From an uncultured Nitrospira sp. (lineage in GTDB: Bacteria; Nitrospirota; Nitrospiria; Nitrospirales; UBA8639): a stretch of DNA of 26,713 nt. Both the position numbers and the translations under genes were made by a program. A model generated the notes under the pieces. The model had not been told where the DNA came from and made no database searches. It worked only from the letters and a program-made list of their open reading frames with translations. The DNA lies in the NCBI GenBank assembly GCA_902500695.1, contig CABVRQ010000013.1, forward strand, positions 1 through 26,713. Direction: 5' to 3'. Numbering within the stretch: the stretch's first letter is position 1; each line of letters opens with the position of its first letter. Positions 15,813 through 24,650 of the stretch are shown here, piece by piece.

Positions 15813-17012
15813 TTAAAACGCCCCTGTCGTGCGCTTATTTGCTTTCGGACAAGAAACTTCCGCATTTTCAGGCTGATGGGCACTGACAGTATTCGTTAAC
15901 CCTTTCTCATCGTGCATCAATTGGCGACCCGACTCAGTCAGGAGGTAGAGACGATGTAACCCTCCGATCCACAGAGATTGCCAACTTTGAGATTCGTCCG
16001 CATAGATTGCAGACAAGCCTCCGTCGTCCCGAAAGATAAGACCCGTGTGAGAAAAGAAGTTCTTTACCACACCATTCACACTATTCCAACGGATCAACAG
16101 ATCATAATACGAATTAGGAGTGTCACAGAGAGCATCTCCCCATTTGCGTTTGTAGCGAAGCAACCCGTCATGCAGCGAGGACCGAGCTGCTCCAAAATTT
16201 ACCTCCACACACCCCAGTTGGCGGGCATGCGCAATGCAGTGATAGTAGAGCGCCGCCATGATTCCTCTCATCTTCAGAGGAAGTTCACCCGTAACCATGC
16301 CTATGGCCTGCATGTCGAGTACGTCGCTATTTCGTTCAAAGAGCATACCTGCAAGCGGCAGATTGTCTCGCATAACCCACAGGATCCCCCCTTTTCGGAT
16401 ATGCCGTCGTAAATACTGCCGGCTTCTGATGATGGCCATTGCTCCGTGACGGACTCGTGAGAACGGGACGTACATGGAATCATAGAACTCGTCAAACCGT
16501 TCCTCCCCCTCAGTCACGAAGGGATACAACTTATGTCTCCAGGCCAGACGCATATCCTCCCGGATACTATGGTTGCTGCGCACCAACCCATCGAGATCGT
16601 CAGGAACGGCGAACCGCATGCAGACCCATTCAGGAACTGCGAGATAGCCCTTGCCAAAGAATTTTTGCGCTGACAATCGATCTGCACGGACGATAGTCAG
16701 ATCGGCTGATCCGCGCAGGCGATCTAGCAGAGCGGGCAGTTTCCGTAACGACACATTTGCTACCAACTCGCGTTGGGGCTCTCCAAGGAAAAACCTGCCC
16801 GGCAAATAGCCAACCCATGGATCATGCCCCGCCACCAACAGTGTCCCTGTTTGACCGGATGAATTGGTTAGCCCTCTCAGCAACACAACTGGGACCCCTC
16901 GTAACCCCAGGCACGCCCACGCGTAAAAACCATAGCGCGGAATCAAGGCTTGTGCCTTGCCGGAAAGACGGGAGATGACCCACTCAATCATCATACTTTT
17001 TAGATGATTCAT
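15813..17012 (-). CDS. FemAB/GNAT-like acyltransferase
   Basis: The 399-residue protein resembles the BioF2/Acetyltransf_6 group of GNAT-fold proteins found in polysaccharide loci. The strongest marker is the segment near residues 245-295: GELPLKMRGIMAALYYHCIA, then HARQLGCVEVNFGAARSSLH and GLLRYKRKWG, corresponding to the FemAB-like helix, strand and K-x-x-W-G motif. An earlier YLRRHIRKGGILWVM and LPLAGMLFE form the central sheet. Such proteins transfer aminoacyl or acyl groups to amino sugars. It lies 39 bp after the second CapK-type gene, making a chain of acid activation followed by transfer attractive, but that is inference. The start MNHLKSMM at 17012 has only a weak AGG directly before it, and internal ATGs at codons 7-8 are possible. 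Confidence 0.72.
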   Translation of the reverse strand: MNHLKSMMIEWVISRLSGKAQALIPRYGFYAWACLGLRGVPVVLLRGLTNSSGQTGTLLVAGHDPWVGYLPGRFFLGEPQRELVANVSLRKLPALLDRLRGSADLTIVRADRLSAQKFFGKGYLAVPEWVCMRFAVPDDLDGLVRSNHSIREDMRLAWRHKLYPFVTEGEERFDEFYDSMYVPFSRVRHGAMAIIRSRQYLRRHIRKGGILWVMRDNLPLAGMLFERNSDVLDMQAIGMVTGELPLKMRGIMAALYYHCIAHARQLGCVEVNFGAARSSLHDGLLRYKRKWGDALCDTPNSYYDLLIRWNSVNGVVKNFFSHTGLIFRDDGGLSAIYADESQSWQSLWIGGLHRLYLLTESGRQLMHDEKGLTNTVSAHQPENAEVSCPKANKRTTGAF

Positions 17013-17051
17013 CCTATTCGTGGCCTCCAGGGAACCATACTATGTCGTGTC

Positions 17052-18392
17052 TCAGAACGCCGCTCCCGGGGTGCCCTTGAGAGAACCATCCTTTAAATTG
17101 ACCGCCGAGAAAATTGCCTGGGTCTTGCCCGTGCCTTCTGCCGGCCATGGCTTAACAATGCTGATCGATAAATCGACCCCGCCAAGGAGCTTGCGGAGAT
17201 GACGCAGAACTGTCAGGTGGTCATGCGAATCCTGGGCCACGTTCTCGAGCCCTGGATGGTCGTCGACGGCGTGGCAGGTGAGTTCGAGACGAAACGTCTT
17301 TAGGCTTTCCTGGTACAGGCGGTATTCTCCAAGACGGAGTGTTCCCGCCAGATGATCAAGTATCATTTTAGTTGTGAGAATACGCCCGTCTCCGAGTAAA
17401 AATGAGGCTCTCTCCCGCCCTTCAATTGAACCTATCAAAGGAAGTTCCCGACCGCAGGAACATCCACCTGAGGCAGCCATGGCTAGGTCAGCCGTGTTGT
17501 ACCGTATGAGCGGCATCGTCCTGGCTCGCAAATCTGTCACCACGATTGTTCCCAATTCGCCCGGATGGGCCGGTATCCCATCCCGCAATACCTCGACAAC
17601 ATGTGTATCCGCATTCACATGGAACGACCCACGCTGCTCGCATTGCCAGGCGATGTATCCGACTTCAGTCTGGCCATACAGCCCGACCGGTTCGCGGCTG
17701 AAGACTCGCGTGACTAATTGACGGGTTTCAGCATCCACCAACTCTCCTGCGCAAAAGACCACATGTGGCCGTTTGAGTATGGCATTGGCCGCTTCGCTTG
17801 CTCGCGCAATGCGGCGAAGCGCTGTCGCCGTACCAACCACCACATCAGCCTTCGCCTCCAACAATTGAGCCAACTGGTCCTCGATGGATCGCTCCGTTGA
17901 GATCCATGTCTTCCGAGAGATGCCGAAACGCTGCAGCATGTGCGATGGACCCGGTTTTATCTGGAATTGGGCCGTGTGATGGCGCCAACGAAATCCGTGT
18001 TCGAACCAAATCCGGAGTCCCACGGCTCTTCGCACACGTTCCTCCAGTGGCCGTTTCCAGATCCGTAGTGCCGCACCTGATGAGCCACTTGTATCAAGAT
18101 AGGTACAGGATAATGGGTCCACTCCCCGTGCCAGCAACTCACCAAGTTTTGCAGCTTCTCTCACAATGGGAGCGGTGATAATTGGAATATGATCCAGATC
18201 CTGAATGCCTCGAATGGCTTGGACATCTACCCCCGCTTCGTCCCACACACGCCGGTAAAAGGGGACGTTGCTGTAGGCATGGATGATAGCGGCGCGGAAC
18301 AACTGATCTTGCAAGGATCTGAGATTTGCGGGAGAGCGTGTTACGTTCGACCTCAGATCCCTTAGGCACTTCCATGTTCGCAGAATTTCCAT
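17052..18392 (-). CDS. CapK/PaaK-type adenylate-forming enzyme (B)
   Basis: The 446-residue protein belongs to the phenylacetate-CoA ligase/CapK branch of the ANL (acyl-adenylate) superfamily. It has the phosphate loop DTSGSSGAALRIW (100-112), the YGQTEVGYIAWQCEQRG block (239-255), LIRYNTADL (295-303), and the Cys motif CSCGREL (311-317) often found in this branch. These enzymes activate a carboxylic acid with ATP, sometimes passing it to CoA. Family members named CapK occur in capsule loci with undefined substrates. ATG 18392 follows directly after the TAG of the preceding CapK gene (TAGATG), with AAGG further upstream. The C-terminal domain is complete, ending near GTGKTQAIF. It differs too much from A and C to be a recent copy. 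Confidence 0.85.
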   Translation of the reverse strand: MEILRTWKCLRDLRSNVTRSPANLRSLQDQLFRAAIIHAYSNVPFYRRVWDEAGVDVQAIRGIQDLDHIPIITAPIVREAAKLGELLARGVDPLSCTYLDTSGSSGAALRIWKRPLEERVRRAVGLRIWFEHGFRWRHHTAQFQIKPGPSHMLQRFGISRKTWISTERSIEDQLAQLLEAKADVVVGTATALRRIARASEAANAILKRPHVVFCAGELVDAETRQLVTRVFSREPVGLYGQTEVGYIAWQCEQRGSFHVNADTHVVEVLRDGIPAHPGELGTIVVTDLRARTMPLIRYNTADLAMAASGGCSCGRELPLIGSIEGRERASFLLGDGRILTTKMILDHLAGTLRLGEYRLYQESLKTFRLELTCHAVDDHPGLENVAQDSHDHLTVLRHLRKLLGGVDLSISIVKPWPAEGTGKTQAIFSAVNLKDGSLKGTPGAAF

Positions 18393-19694
18393 CTAGAGCC
18401 CTTGCCTTCCAATGTCAGGCTGCTGCTCAATTGTAGTCCCGACCTTCGAGATGATCATCCTGGTCTTCTCTCCGGGGCTTATTGGAATCCTCTCGACTGG
18501 CTCAACCCGCAGATGGATTTCACCAGGTAAGACAGCCTGAAGATCCGATTCTATCCTCGAAAGAAGACCTTGAGCGTTATTGGTCACAACAATTTGGAGG
18601 AGGACTTCGTTCAACGTATCTTGCAAAATTCTCCACTGGTGCAACTCGTCATAGCGCCCAAGGAACTCGTGAAAAAATGGCCAGAAGATGCGCCTGCCAT
18701 CTTGCAAAGCCACTGAATCTACCCTGCGTCCATAGATTCGTCTCAGAAGGGGAAGAGTGCGCCCACACGGACATGGTGTAGTCTCAACCTCAGCCAGATC
18801 TCCTGTTTCATAGCGAATCATCGGCATGGTCCACATGCCTAATGCTGTGGTGATGATTGGGCCAGGTTCCCCTGAAGCCGCAGCAACCTCCACAATGTGG
18901 CTATCAGCGCTTACGTGAAATCCAGAACGACGCTCGCACTCCCACGCGAAATTTGAAAGCTCAACCAACCCGTACACATCGACAGGATCCGATCCCAGCG
19001 CACGCCGAACCAATTGACGCGTGGCCGGCGAGAGGGTTTCACTATCGGAGATGATGAGCCGGGGCTCGGGCAGATTGAGCCCAAGGGTTTCGACAGTTTC
19101 CGCCAAGGCATGCAGCGTACCCGCCCCTGCAACGATCACGTCCGGCCTCGTCTTAACCATGCATTGTGCCCAGAACTCTGGTGGGTCCAGAATCGAACAC
19201 CACTCTTTAGGAGCGATACCAAGCCGTTGGACGAAAAACTGCCGACCAAAAGTCATGCGAATTTCAAGCGTTCGGTCAGTCCAGCGGAAACCATGTTCAA
19301 AAAGAATGCGCCAGGCAACCACCCGCTGCCACTGCTGATCTATGGCTCCAAGAAAGATACGCAAGGGAGTTCCTGTCGAACCACTCGTTTCAACGACTCC
19401 ACATCGATGTGGATCAACCCCCCGTGCAACAATTTCTTCCGGACTTGCTTGCTTGAGACGATTCTTTTGAAGAATAGGGATTTTGCCTAGATCATCCAAC
19501 GAACGGAATTCCTCAGGGTGGTACCCTACCTCCTTATAAAGCTCTCGATAGAGCGGAACGTTATGATAGGCATGAATCAAAAGCCTACGAAGCCGCTCTT
19601 CTTGTACCTGGCGTAGATCCTCAAGCCTCCAGCGACTGGAAGCCAGAGATTGGCGAATCAACCGAAAAGTTTTCCATCCGTCCAACAACATCAT
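18393..19694 (-). CDS. CapK/PaaK-type adenylate-forming enzyme (A)
   Basis: The 433-residue relative of the next gene is intact. Landmarks are LRRLLIHAYHNVPLYRELYK (the typical N-terminal helix), VETSGSTGTPLRIFLG (101-116, phosphate loop), YGLVELSNFAWECERRSG (241-258), MIRYETGDLAE (292-302) and CPCGRTLPLL (308-317). The C-terminal domain includes RIPISPGEKTRMI, where the last Lys could be the catalytic lysine of adenylation. The start is one of two adjacent ATGs at 19694 and 19691. It is the first of two back-to-back CapK genes, which share no intergenic base. Activation of an aryl or acyl acid for attachment to the glycan is the best guess. An acyl-CoA ligase of catabolism is possible but unlikely here. 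Confidence 0.85.
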   Translation of the reverse strand: MMLLDGWKTFRLIRQSLASSRWRLEDLRQVQEERLRRLLIHAYHNVPLYRELYKEVGYHPEEFRSLDDLGKIPILQKNRLKQASPEEIVARGVDPHRCGVVETSGSTGTPLRIFLGAIDQQWQRVVAWRILFEHGFRWTDRTLEIRMTFGRQFFVQRLGIAPKEWCSILDPPEFWAQCMVKTRPDVIVAGAGTLHALAETVETLGLNLPEPRLIISDSETLSPATRQLVRRALGSDPVDVYGLVELSNFAWECERRSGFHVSADSHIVEVAAASGEPGPIITTALGMWTMPMIRYETGDLAEVETTPCPCGRTLPLLRRIYGRRVDSVALQDGRRIFWPFFHEFLGRYDELHQWRILQDTLNEVLLQIVVTNNAQGLLSRIESDLQAVLPGEIHLRVEPVERIPISPGEKTRMIISKVGTTIEQQPDIGRQGL

Positions 19695-19856
19695 TCGTTT
19701 TAGTGCAGCGTCTCTTCTCTCACATCTCTTTTAATTCAACAAAACATATGTACAATAAAAAGTCCTCGTTGACCAACCAAGTTCGCGGTTACGACTCTAC
19801 GCTCATACATCCTATAGAAAATTCCTTCAATTCTTGTACGCCCCGCTCGGATGGCT

Positions 19857-20645
19857 TTATCTCTTCTCAGCTCTGACAGCAATAAAATTCCCTGTCACAT
19901 ACCGCGTGGGCCAGCGTGACATATGTTCAAATGCCTCCAGGCAACGCAAAAATCGTTGTTGCACAGGACCCTTCGCGCAGGAGCACAAGAGTTTGGCGAC
20001 GAGTACGGCTAAAATACGCGGGCAATGGAGCACTGCTGTGACCTCCCTCACCTCGAAACCTACCTCCCGAAGCAACTTCTGTAACCGCCAGGGACCGCAG
20101 GTGGCACCAACATAATAGGGAAGGATACCGAACCGGTTTAATAGTTTGAACGGAAGAAAGTTCCGAGCCACAATAATGGGATTCGCCAGGTTATCCAGGG
20201 TCAGTATTAGCTTCCCCTCTTTTTGAAGCACCCGGTGCAATTCCCGCAAACTCACTATGATCTCATCTAAGGTTTGGAAATGGTCCAGGGTGGAATTGGA
20301 CACCACCACATCGAACGACTCCTCTCCGAAAGGAAGATGACGCACATCTGCACAAGCTCCACGAATGCTCATCTCCTCAAGACAGGCCAATTGCACATTC
20401 TGGAATGACAGATCCATTCCAACGACCGTGTGCGCACGTGTCTTCAGGAATTGAATAAGGCCCCCTCCCACCGCTTCGTCAAATGTATCAGTCTTTAGCA
20501 ACCGAGGAGATGGCTGTTCGGGAAGCCAACGGAGGAGAAGGGATTGATTAACCGTATCACTATGTTTTCTCCAGAGCCGATCCGGGCCTGTCCTTTTCCA
20601 TTCGTCTGCAATGGATTCCCAGTAGCTGGCCCCTTCGGTTTTCAC
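19857..20645 (-). CDS. class I SAM-dependent methyltransferase
   Basis: From GTG 20645 the protein has 262 residues. LLKTDTFDEAVGGGLIQFL (49-67) takes the position of motif I, followed by VVGMDLSFQNVQLA (acidic residue for the ribose), GACADVRHLPFGEESFDVVV, and STLDHFQTLDEIIVSLRELH, then LQKEGKLILTLDN. The pattern is Methyltransf_11. I chose GTG 20645 because the conserved SYWESIADEW segment follows it directly and GGGA lies about 9 nt before. The frame stays open to a TTG at 20765, but that stretch looks uncoded. A hydrophobic region near residues 160-200 may bind membrane. It lies 162 bp before the first CapK gene. The substrate is unknown. Confidence 0.75.
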   Translation of the reverse strand: MKTEGASYWESIADEWKRTGPDRLWRKHSDTVNQSLLLRWLPEQPSPRLLKTDTFDEAVGGGLIQFLKTRAHTVVGMDLSFQNVQLACLEEMSIRGACADVRHLPFGEESFDVVVSNSTLDHFQTLDEIIVSLRELHRVLQKEGKLILTLDNLANPIIVARNFLPFKLLNRFGILPYYVGATCGPWRLQKLLREVGFEVREVTAVLHCPRILAVLVAKLLCSCAKGPVQQRFLRCLEAFEHMSRWPTRYVTGNFIAVRAEKR

Positions 20646-21350
20646 GACGTTGATTCCCTGCTTGAAAAATAGGAGTGGAGAGCCCTTAGATCCGACCCAA
20701 GATACCTTTCCCCTCGCTTGCCCAGCCCGCGACAGTGCCGCCCAGACAGTAGGGACTCTCTGCAAAGTGCAGTTGGTATTTCAACACGTAGGTTCTTCAG
20801 CCTTACACTGACAAATCCGTCTGAGGGTGAAGCAGCCCTCCGTTTAAACGAATGAGAATTTTCCCTACTTTGTCTTCATGTGTATATAGGAAAGGCCTGA
20901 TTCGGCGGCACGAGAAGTGGTCCGGCGCTTACATGCCTGGTACTCTCGCAAATCAGGACCATCACCTCTTTTCGAGAGGGATTGTGCCTGTATATCCGAG
21001 CAACTGAATGGTAAACCTGGTTGTATCTATGAATGGCCCGTTTTACTGAGACAGTAATCGGCAAAATCTTATTTTTGTGCAATCCACTCAAGGTGATTCA
21101 AGAACAGAGGTATATTTGGCCGATCGAATAAAGCTTCGTCCTGCCTGATCCGCTTTCAGCAAACCTTTAACCAGATGGCTACTCACAAAAGCGACTGGCT
21201 TCGTGGTCGGGTTATTCACGATTTATTATTTTTTGTGTTCTGAATTTTTCCCCACACGATAGTCCCTAACGATTTCCCCTTTACAGGTAGGCAAACGATG
21301 AAATCGTTCCCCCATCTGTATTCAACAAGAAAATCCTAGAGGAATGCAGT
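20646..21350. other. long gap between the membrane protein and methyltransferase genes
   Basis: I see no convincing gene in this 705-bp stretch. A 71-codon open frame at 20876-21091 on the minus strand matches no family I know. Small hairpins are present: GAGGG...CCCTC (20823-20840), the palindrome CGTTTAAACG (20841-20850), CCTCT-TTTCG-AGAGG (20965-20979) and AACGAT-GAA-ATCGTT (21294-21308). None carries a T-run on the minus strand. It probably holds the promoter and leader for the methyltransferase-CapK operon, but no clear -35/-10 pair was found. Confidence 0.45.
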
Positions 21351-21659
21351 TTACCGTCCTCGGATTCCGACCACTCTGTTATAAATAAACCCGATGGTCC
21401 ATCCCAGAATCCCACCGGTTAGTGCTCCGTAAAAAAGCCCGATCAGACTCCCTTTCCATGTGACTGAATACCCAATGAAATAGTTGGAAAGTAACTGAAG
21501 ATGGGAGCCAACCGTTGGCCCCCCTTCGAGAAGAAGCCAGGCCGTCATAATAAAAAGGCCTAATCCACCCATCAGCCCACAAACTACTGCCAACACCCCT
21601 CCCTGAATTTTGGCCACAACCCGGCTAAGCTCTTCATCACCCTTGGAATCCGTTCCCAT
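21351..21659 (-). CDS. small membrane protein, stand-alone copy of the flavoprotein's C-terminal domain
   Basis: The 102-residue protein has two hydrophobic helices, about 22-45 and 65-92, separated by LLEGGPTVGSHLQLLSNYF and GYSVTWKGSLIG. Aligned with the last ~110 residues of the preceding flavoprotein, it shares the order GGPxVG, LxLLxNxxxG[YF], VTWxGSxxG, and then a Gly-rich second helix. The N-terminus is a short acidic region (GDEELSRVVAKI), also resembling the linker in the flavoprotein. ATG 21659 has a strong GGAGG 6 nt upstream and lies 34 bp after the flavoprotein stop. Its function is unknown; a partner or membrane dock for the flavoprotein or glycosyltransferase is possible. Confidence 0.78.
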   Translation of the reverse strand: MGTDSKGDEELSRVVAKIQGGVLAVVCGLMGGLGLFIMTAWLLLEGGPTVGSHLQLLSNYFIGYSVTWKGSLIGLFYGALTGGILGWTIGFIYNRVVGIRGR

Positions 21660-21693
21660 ACTTTCCCTCCAGGACTCTGCCTCTTGGTTATAG

Positions 21694-23532
21694 CTAATCT
21701 AGAAGATTGCGACGACGATTCCCTTCCTCTCGCCACCACATGAATTTCGCATAGGCTTTCATGCTCCAGTTTCGGAGTGAGGCTCCTGAGTAGCCTATCG
21801 CAAATCCCCCGATTCCTCCCTCTAGGAAACCTACAATAGAACCACCCCATGTCACTTGAAATCCAAATAGAAAATTCCCAAGCAGAGACAAGTTGGGCCC
21901 CACAACCGGTCCTCCTTTGAGAACCAGAATTGCCGTCCCAATCAAGATGAGGAGACCACTCACGGTACCGACAGCCACACCCAGGGCGACAGGGTCCAGC
22001 TTAGCAAATACGATTTCAATTAATTCATCTTCGTTTCCCATGGAGAGTTCATCAACGTTCACCTGAACCCGCATCGGCACGATTCGATCGCCGGCATTGG
22101 CCGAAGCCGTACGGTCCTCCTCATGGTATTCTTTTTCAGTATTCACCGCCCATACATCATGATGCGATCCACCCATGATGTTTCTCGCGGCATACACCCC
22201 TGTCACCATCGAATGGTCCTGGTTGTTGTAGCGATGCAGACCATTTCGTCCAATGGTCTGAAGATTTGAAAATGTTCCCAGATACTGTCGAATGGTCTGG
22301 ACGTGATCCTGATAGTGATGATCGTAAACCGGATAGGCCTTTTCCATACGAACCACGGTTCCGTCTTCAACATCTCGAGGATTAATGAGCCCGAGTTGCG
22401 CGCATTCCCGTGTACCGAATTCGATCAACCGCTCGTTCGACCATGTCCACTCATCGTCTTTGTCCCAGAGAAAATACTCAAGGCCCAGCGAAGTCCGTGA
22501 GGGATCCGGCACCATATACGGGCTCCAATTTTTATAATTCTGTATTCGTCCCATTTTGACTTCAGGTGAATGAATATAGATCCAGTTGTCAGGGAATACG
22601 TCTTCGCAATTAACCACCAGGACCACGGTTAAATAATCCCGATACCGCAGACCACGGGCGGCCTCCACGACCTTCTCCGGGGGTTGAGGGTCCATGGCCT
22701 GGATTAACTCGCGGAGAGGCATCGTCGACACAAAATCGCTGCCCTCGAATTCTAGATGTTCCCCTGATGATGCTCGCGCGGAAACACAATCTACACGCCC
22801 ATGGCGGTGCCTGATACGCTCGACTTTAACGCCTTTTAATGTCTGAGATCCAAAACCAGCCACCAATTCCTCGCACCGTTCCCACATCATCCCAGGACCC
22901 AGGCGAGGGTAATGAAACTGCTCAATGAGCGAGGTTACGATTTCACCCTTCTTCCCACCCCTTTGACCAAGTAGGGCATTGCGAACCGCTTCTTTCAGAG
23001 AGAGGTTTTTGATTCGTTGCGCAGCCCAATCGGCGGATATCTCGGTACAGGAAATCCCCCAGACCTTTTCCGTGTAGGTTTTGAAGAATATCTGATACAG
23101 GCGATATCCAAAACGATTAATGACCCATTGTTCGAAATTTTCTTCCTGGGCATTGGGAAACACCTTGACCCTGGCATAACTGAAACAGACCAGAAGAGCC
23201 TCAACGACTCCCAGTCCGGCCAACGCATTGGTGGCCTTGAGGGGATAGTCAAAGAAATGCTGGTTGTAATGGATTCGGCTTATACGAGGTCGGAGGAGAA
23301 AGTTGTCACCGAGAATTTCATTCCATAACTCAGTCACCATCGGCACTTTCGAAAAAAATCGGTGGCCACCGATATCAAAACGAAAGTCCCGATAGTTGAC
23401 CGTTTGCGATATACCACCTACCTGTTTCCCGGCCTCAAGGATAAGGGAGGAAGAACTATTTTTCCCAAGTTCATAGGCGGTTGTAAGACCCGCAGGACCG
23501 GCGCCAATCACCACCACAGGATGAGATGCCAC
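21694..23532 (-). CDS. FAD-dependent oxidoreductase (PRK07208/UDP-galactopyranose-mutase-like) with C-terminal membrane domain
   Basis: From GTG 23532 the protein has 612 residues. It begins with VVVIGAGPAGLTTAYEL (6-22, FAD Rossmann loop), then QVGGISQTVNYRDFRFDIGG (37-56) and GHRFFSKVP, RISRIHYNQHFFDYPLKA, INRFGYRLYQIFFKTYTEKV and WGISCTEISADWAAQRI. These are diagnostic of a flavoprotein family related to UDP-galactopyranose mutases and amine oxidases whose reaction is not established. Relatives usually stop near 480-500 residues; here a further ~110 residues (502-612) add a linker and two membrane helices. GTG 23532 overlaps the previous TAG by one base (TAGTG) and has GGGAGG 5 nt upstream, so the longer frame to 23616 is not used. 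It is translated together with the GT2 gene before it. Confidence 0.85.
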   Translation of the reverse strand: MASHPVVVIGAGPAGLTTAYELGKNSSSSLILEAGKQVGGISQTVNYRDFRFDIGGHRFFSKVPMVTELWNEILGDNFLLRPRISRIHYNQHFFDYPLKATNALAGLGVVEALLVCFSYARVKVFPNAQEENFEQWVINRFGYRLYQIFFKTYTEKVWGISCTEISADWAAQRIKNLSLKEAVRNALLGQRGGKKGEIVTSLIEQFHYPRLGPGMMWERCEELVAGFGSQTLKGVKVERIRHRHGRVDCVSARASSGEHLEFEGSDFVSTMPLRELIQAMDPQPPEKVVEAARGLRYRDYLTVVLVVNCEDVFPDNWIYIHSPEVKMGRIQNYKNWSPYMVPDPSRTSLGLEYFLWDKDDEWTWSNERLIEFGTRECAQLGLINPRDVEDGTVVRMEKAYPVYDHHYQDHVQTIRQYLGTFSNLQTIGRNGLHRYNNQDHSMVTGVYAARNIMGGSHHDVWAVNTEKEYHEEDRTASANAGDRIVPMRVQVNVDELSMGNEDELIEIVFAKLDPVALGVAVGTVSGLLILIGTAILVLKGGPVVGPNLSLLGNFLFGFQVTWGGSIVGFLEGGIGGFAIGYSGASLRNWSMKAYAKFMWWREEGNRRRNLLD

Positions 23533-24650
23533 TACTGCCTCCCTGACTTTCTGATTTGGTCGAAGGATTCCAGAGCAAGCGCCGGCTTGGTCGACCCTTT
23601 CCGATTTCCCCCACAAAAAATATGGCGCGCCAAACCGATGGCAAACGCCAAGCCACTATACAGGTAGTAGAGCCAATGCCAGGGAACACTCTGCACGGCA
23701 AATCGAATCCCACGTTTGTTTAGAAAGAAGCGATAGAGGGGCGCATTGATGATCACGAGCGAAACCATGATCAACCCCGCCACGGCCAGCAAGGGAACCC
23801 ACCAAATCGCTCCGATCAGGGCCCCCACGAGCCCATACGTCAACACCACACAAAGGCGCTCCGTATGCCTGATGTTTAAGTCATTGGTAAACCTGCGATC
23901 CCGAAGGATTAACTCTGTCCAAGGAATTGCACGGTAAAAAAAATCAGCTTTGAGCATTGAACGGATACCCCATCGTTTCAAATGCTTGACATGGATATCT
24001 TTACACAACTGAATCTTGTGACCAGCCTTTTTCAAGCGATACCCTAACTCAATGTCTTCAATGGAAGGGCGCCGATAATTCTCGTCAAATCCACCTATTT
24101 CAAGGAAGGCCTCACGGCGGATAGCTCCGCAAGCACCCCAAAACGTTGAAGCCTCCTTTTGGGCATGTTGATGGACATAGTGGTGAATGAGATTTTTGTA
24201 TTGGGACAAGAAATTTGTTTCGGCAGGGGCGTCATCGTACGATCCGATCAACGCAGTGAGGTCCGGATCATGGTGAAAGGCTTCTGCCACCTGTCGCAGG
24301 GAATCCGGATGCACACGCACATCAGCATCGACAAAGAAAAGATATTCGCCTTTGGCCTGAAGTGCCCCAATATTTCTGGGCTGTGCCGGTCCTCCCGAGG
24401 TGGTCGGAAGTCGAATGACCTGAGCATTAAACTCCTTCGCCATTTGCCAGGATCCATCGGTGTCACCATCGGAAACGACGATGATTTCCATGGGAGGGGG
24501 TTGTAGGGCGGCCAGACTTATCAGGCATTGACGGAAGGCTTCTCCCCCGTTGTACACAGGTACAATAATTGAAATTGTTATTCCCTGTATGGATGATCTC
24601 AAGGTACCACTGACCTTCTGACCTTTATCATCTTGAGAAATTTCGTTCAT
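23532..24650 (-). CDS. membrane-associated GT2-family glycosyltransferase
   Basis: The 372-residue protein has a 20-residue polar lead, then TISIIVPVYNGGEAFRQCLI, EIIVVSDGDTDGS, SGGPAQPRNIGALQAKG, FFVDADVRVHPDSL (DAD at 108-110), GGFDENYRRPSIEDIELGYR and KDIHVKHLKRWGIRSM. The last resembles the acceptor-side RW motif of processive or lipid-linked GT2 enzymes. The C-terminal ~120 residues form two or three membrane helices (LTYGLVGALIGAIWWVPLLA and the following one). This is typical of enzymes that extend a polyprenyl-linked sugar. ATG 24650 has only AGGG very close to it. It is the first gene of the minus-strand cluster and overlaps the flavoprotein start by one base. Confidence 0.87.
   Translation of the reverse strand: MNEISQDDKGQKVSGTLRSSIQGITISIIVPVYNGGEAFRQCLISLAALQPPPMEIIVVSDGDTDGSWQMAKEFNAQVIRLPTTSGGPAQPRNIGALQAKGEYLFFVDADVRVHPDSLRQVAEAFHHDPDLTALIGSYDDAPAETNFLSQYKNLIHHYVHQHAQKEASTFWGACGAIRREAFLEIGGFDENYRRPSIEDIELGYRLKKAGHKIQLCKDIHVKHLKRWGIRSMLKADFFYRAIPWTELILRDRRFTNDLNIRHTERLCVVLTYGLVGALIGAIWWVPLLAVAGLIMVSLVIINAPLYRFFLNKRGIRFAVQSVPWHWLYYLYSGLAFAIGLARHIFCGGNRKGSTKPALALESFDQIRKSGRQ

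Noticed and set aside
20876..21091. 71-codon minus-strand open frame in the long gap
   Set aside because: No ribosome binding site, composition unlike the neighbouring proteins and no known family.
23532..23616. Longer flavoprotein start at 23616
   Set aside because: It would overlap the GT2 gene by 84 bp with no conserved residues; GTG 23532 has GGGAGG at good spacing and the Rossmann strand follows at once.
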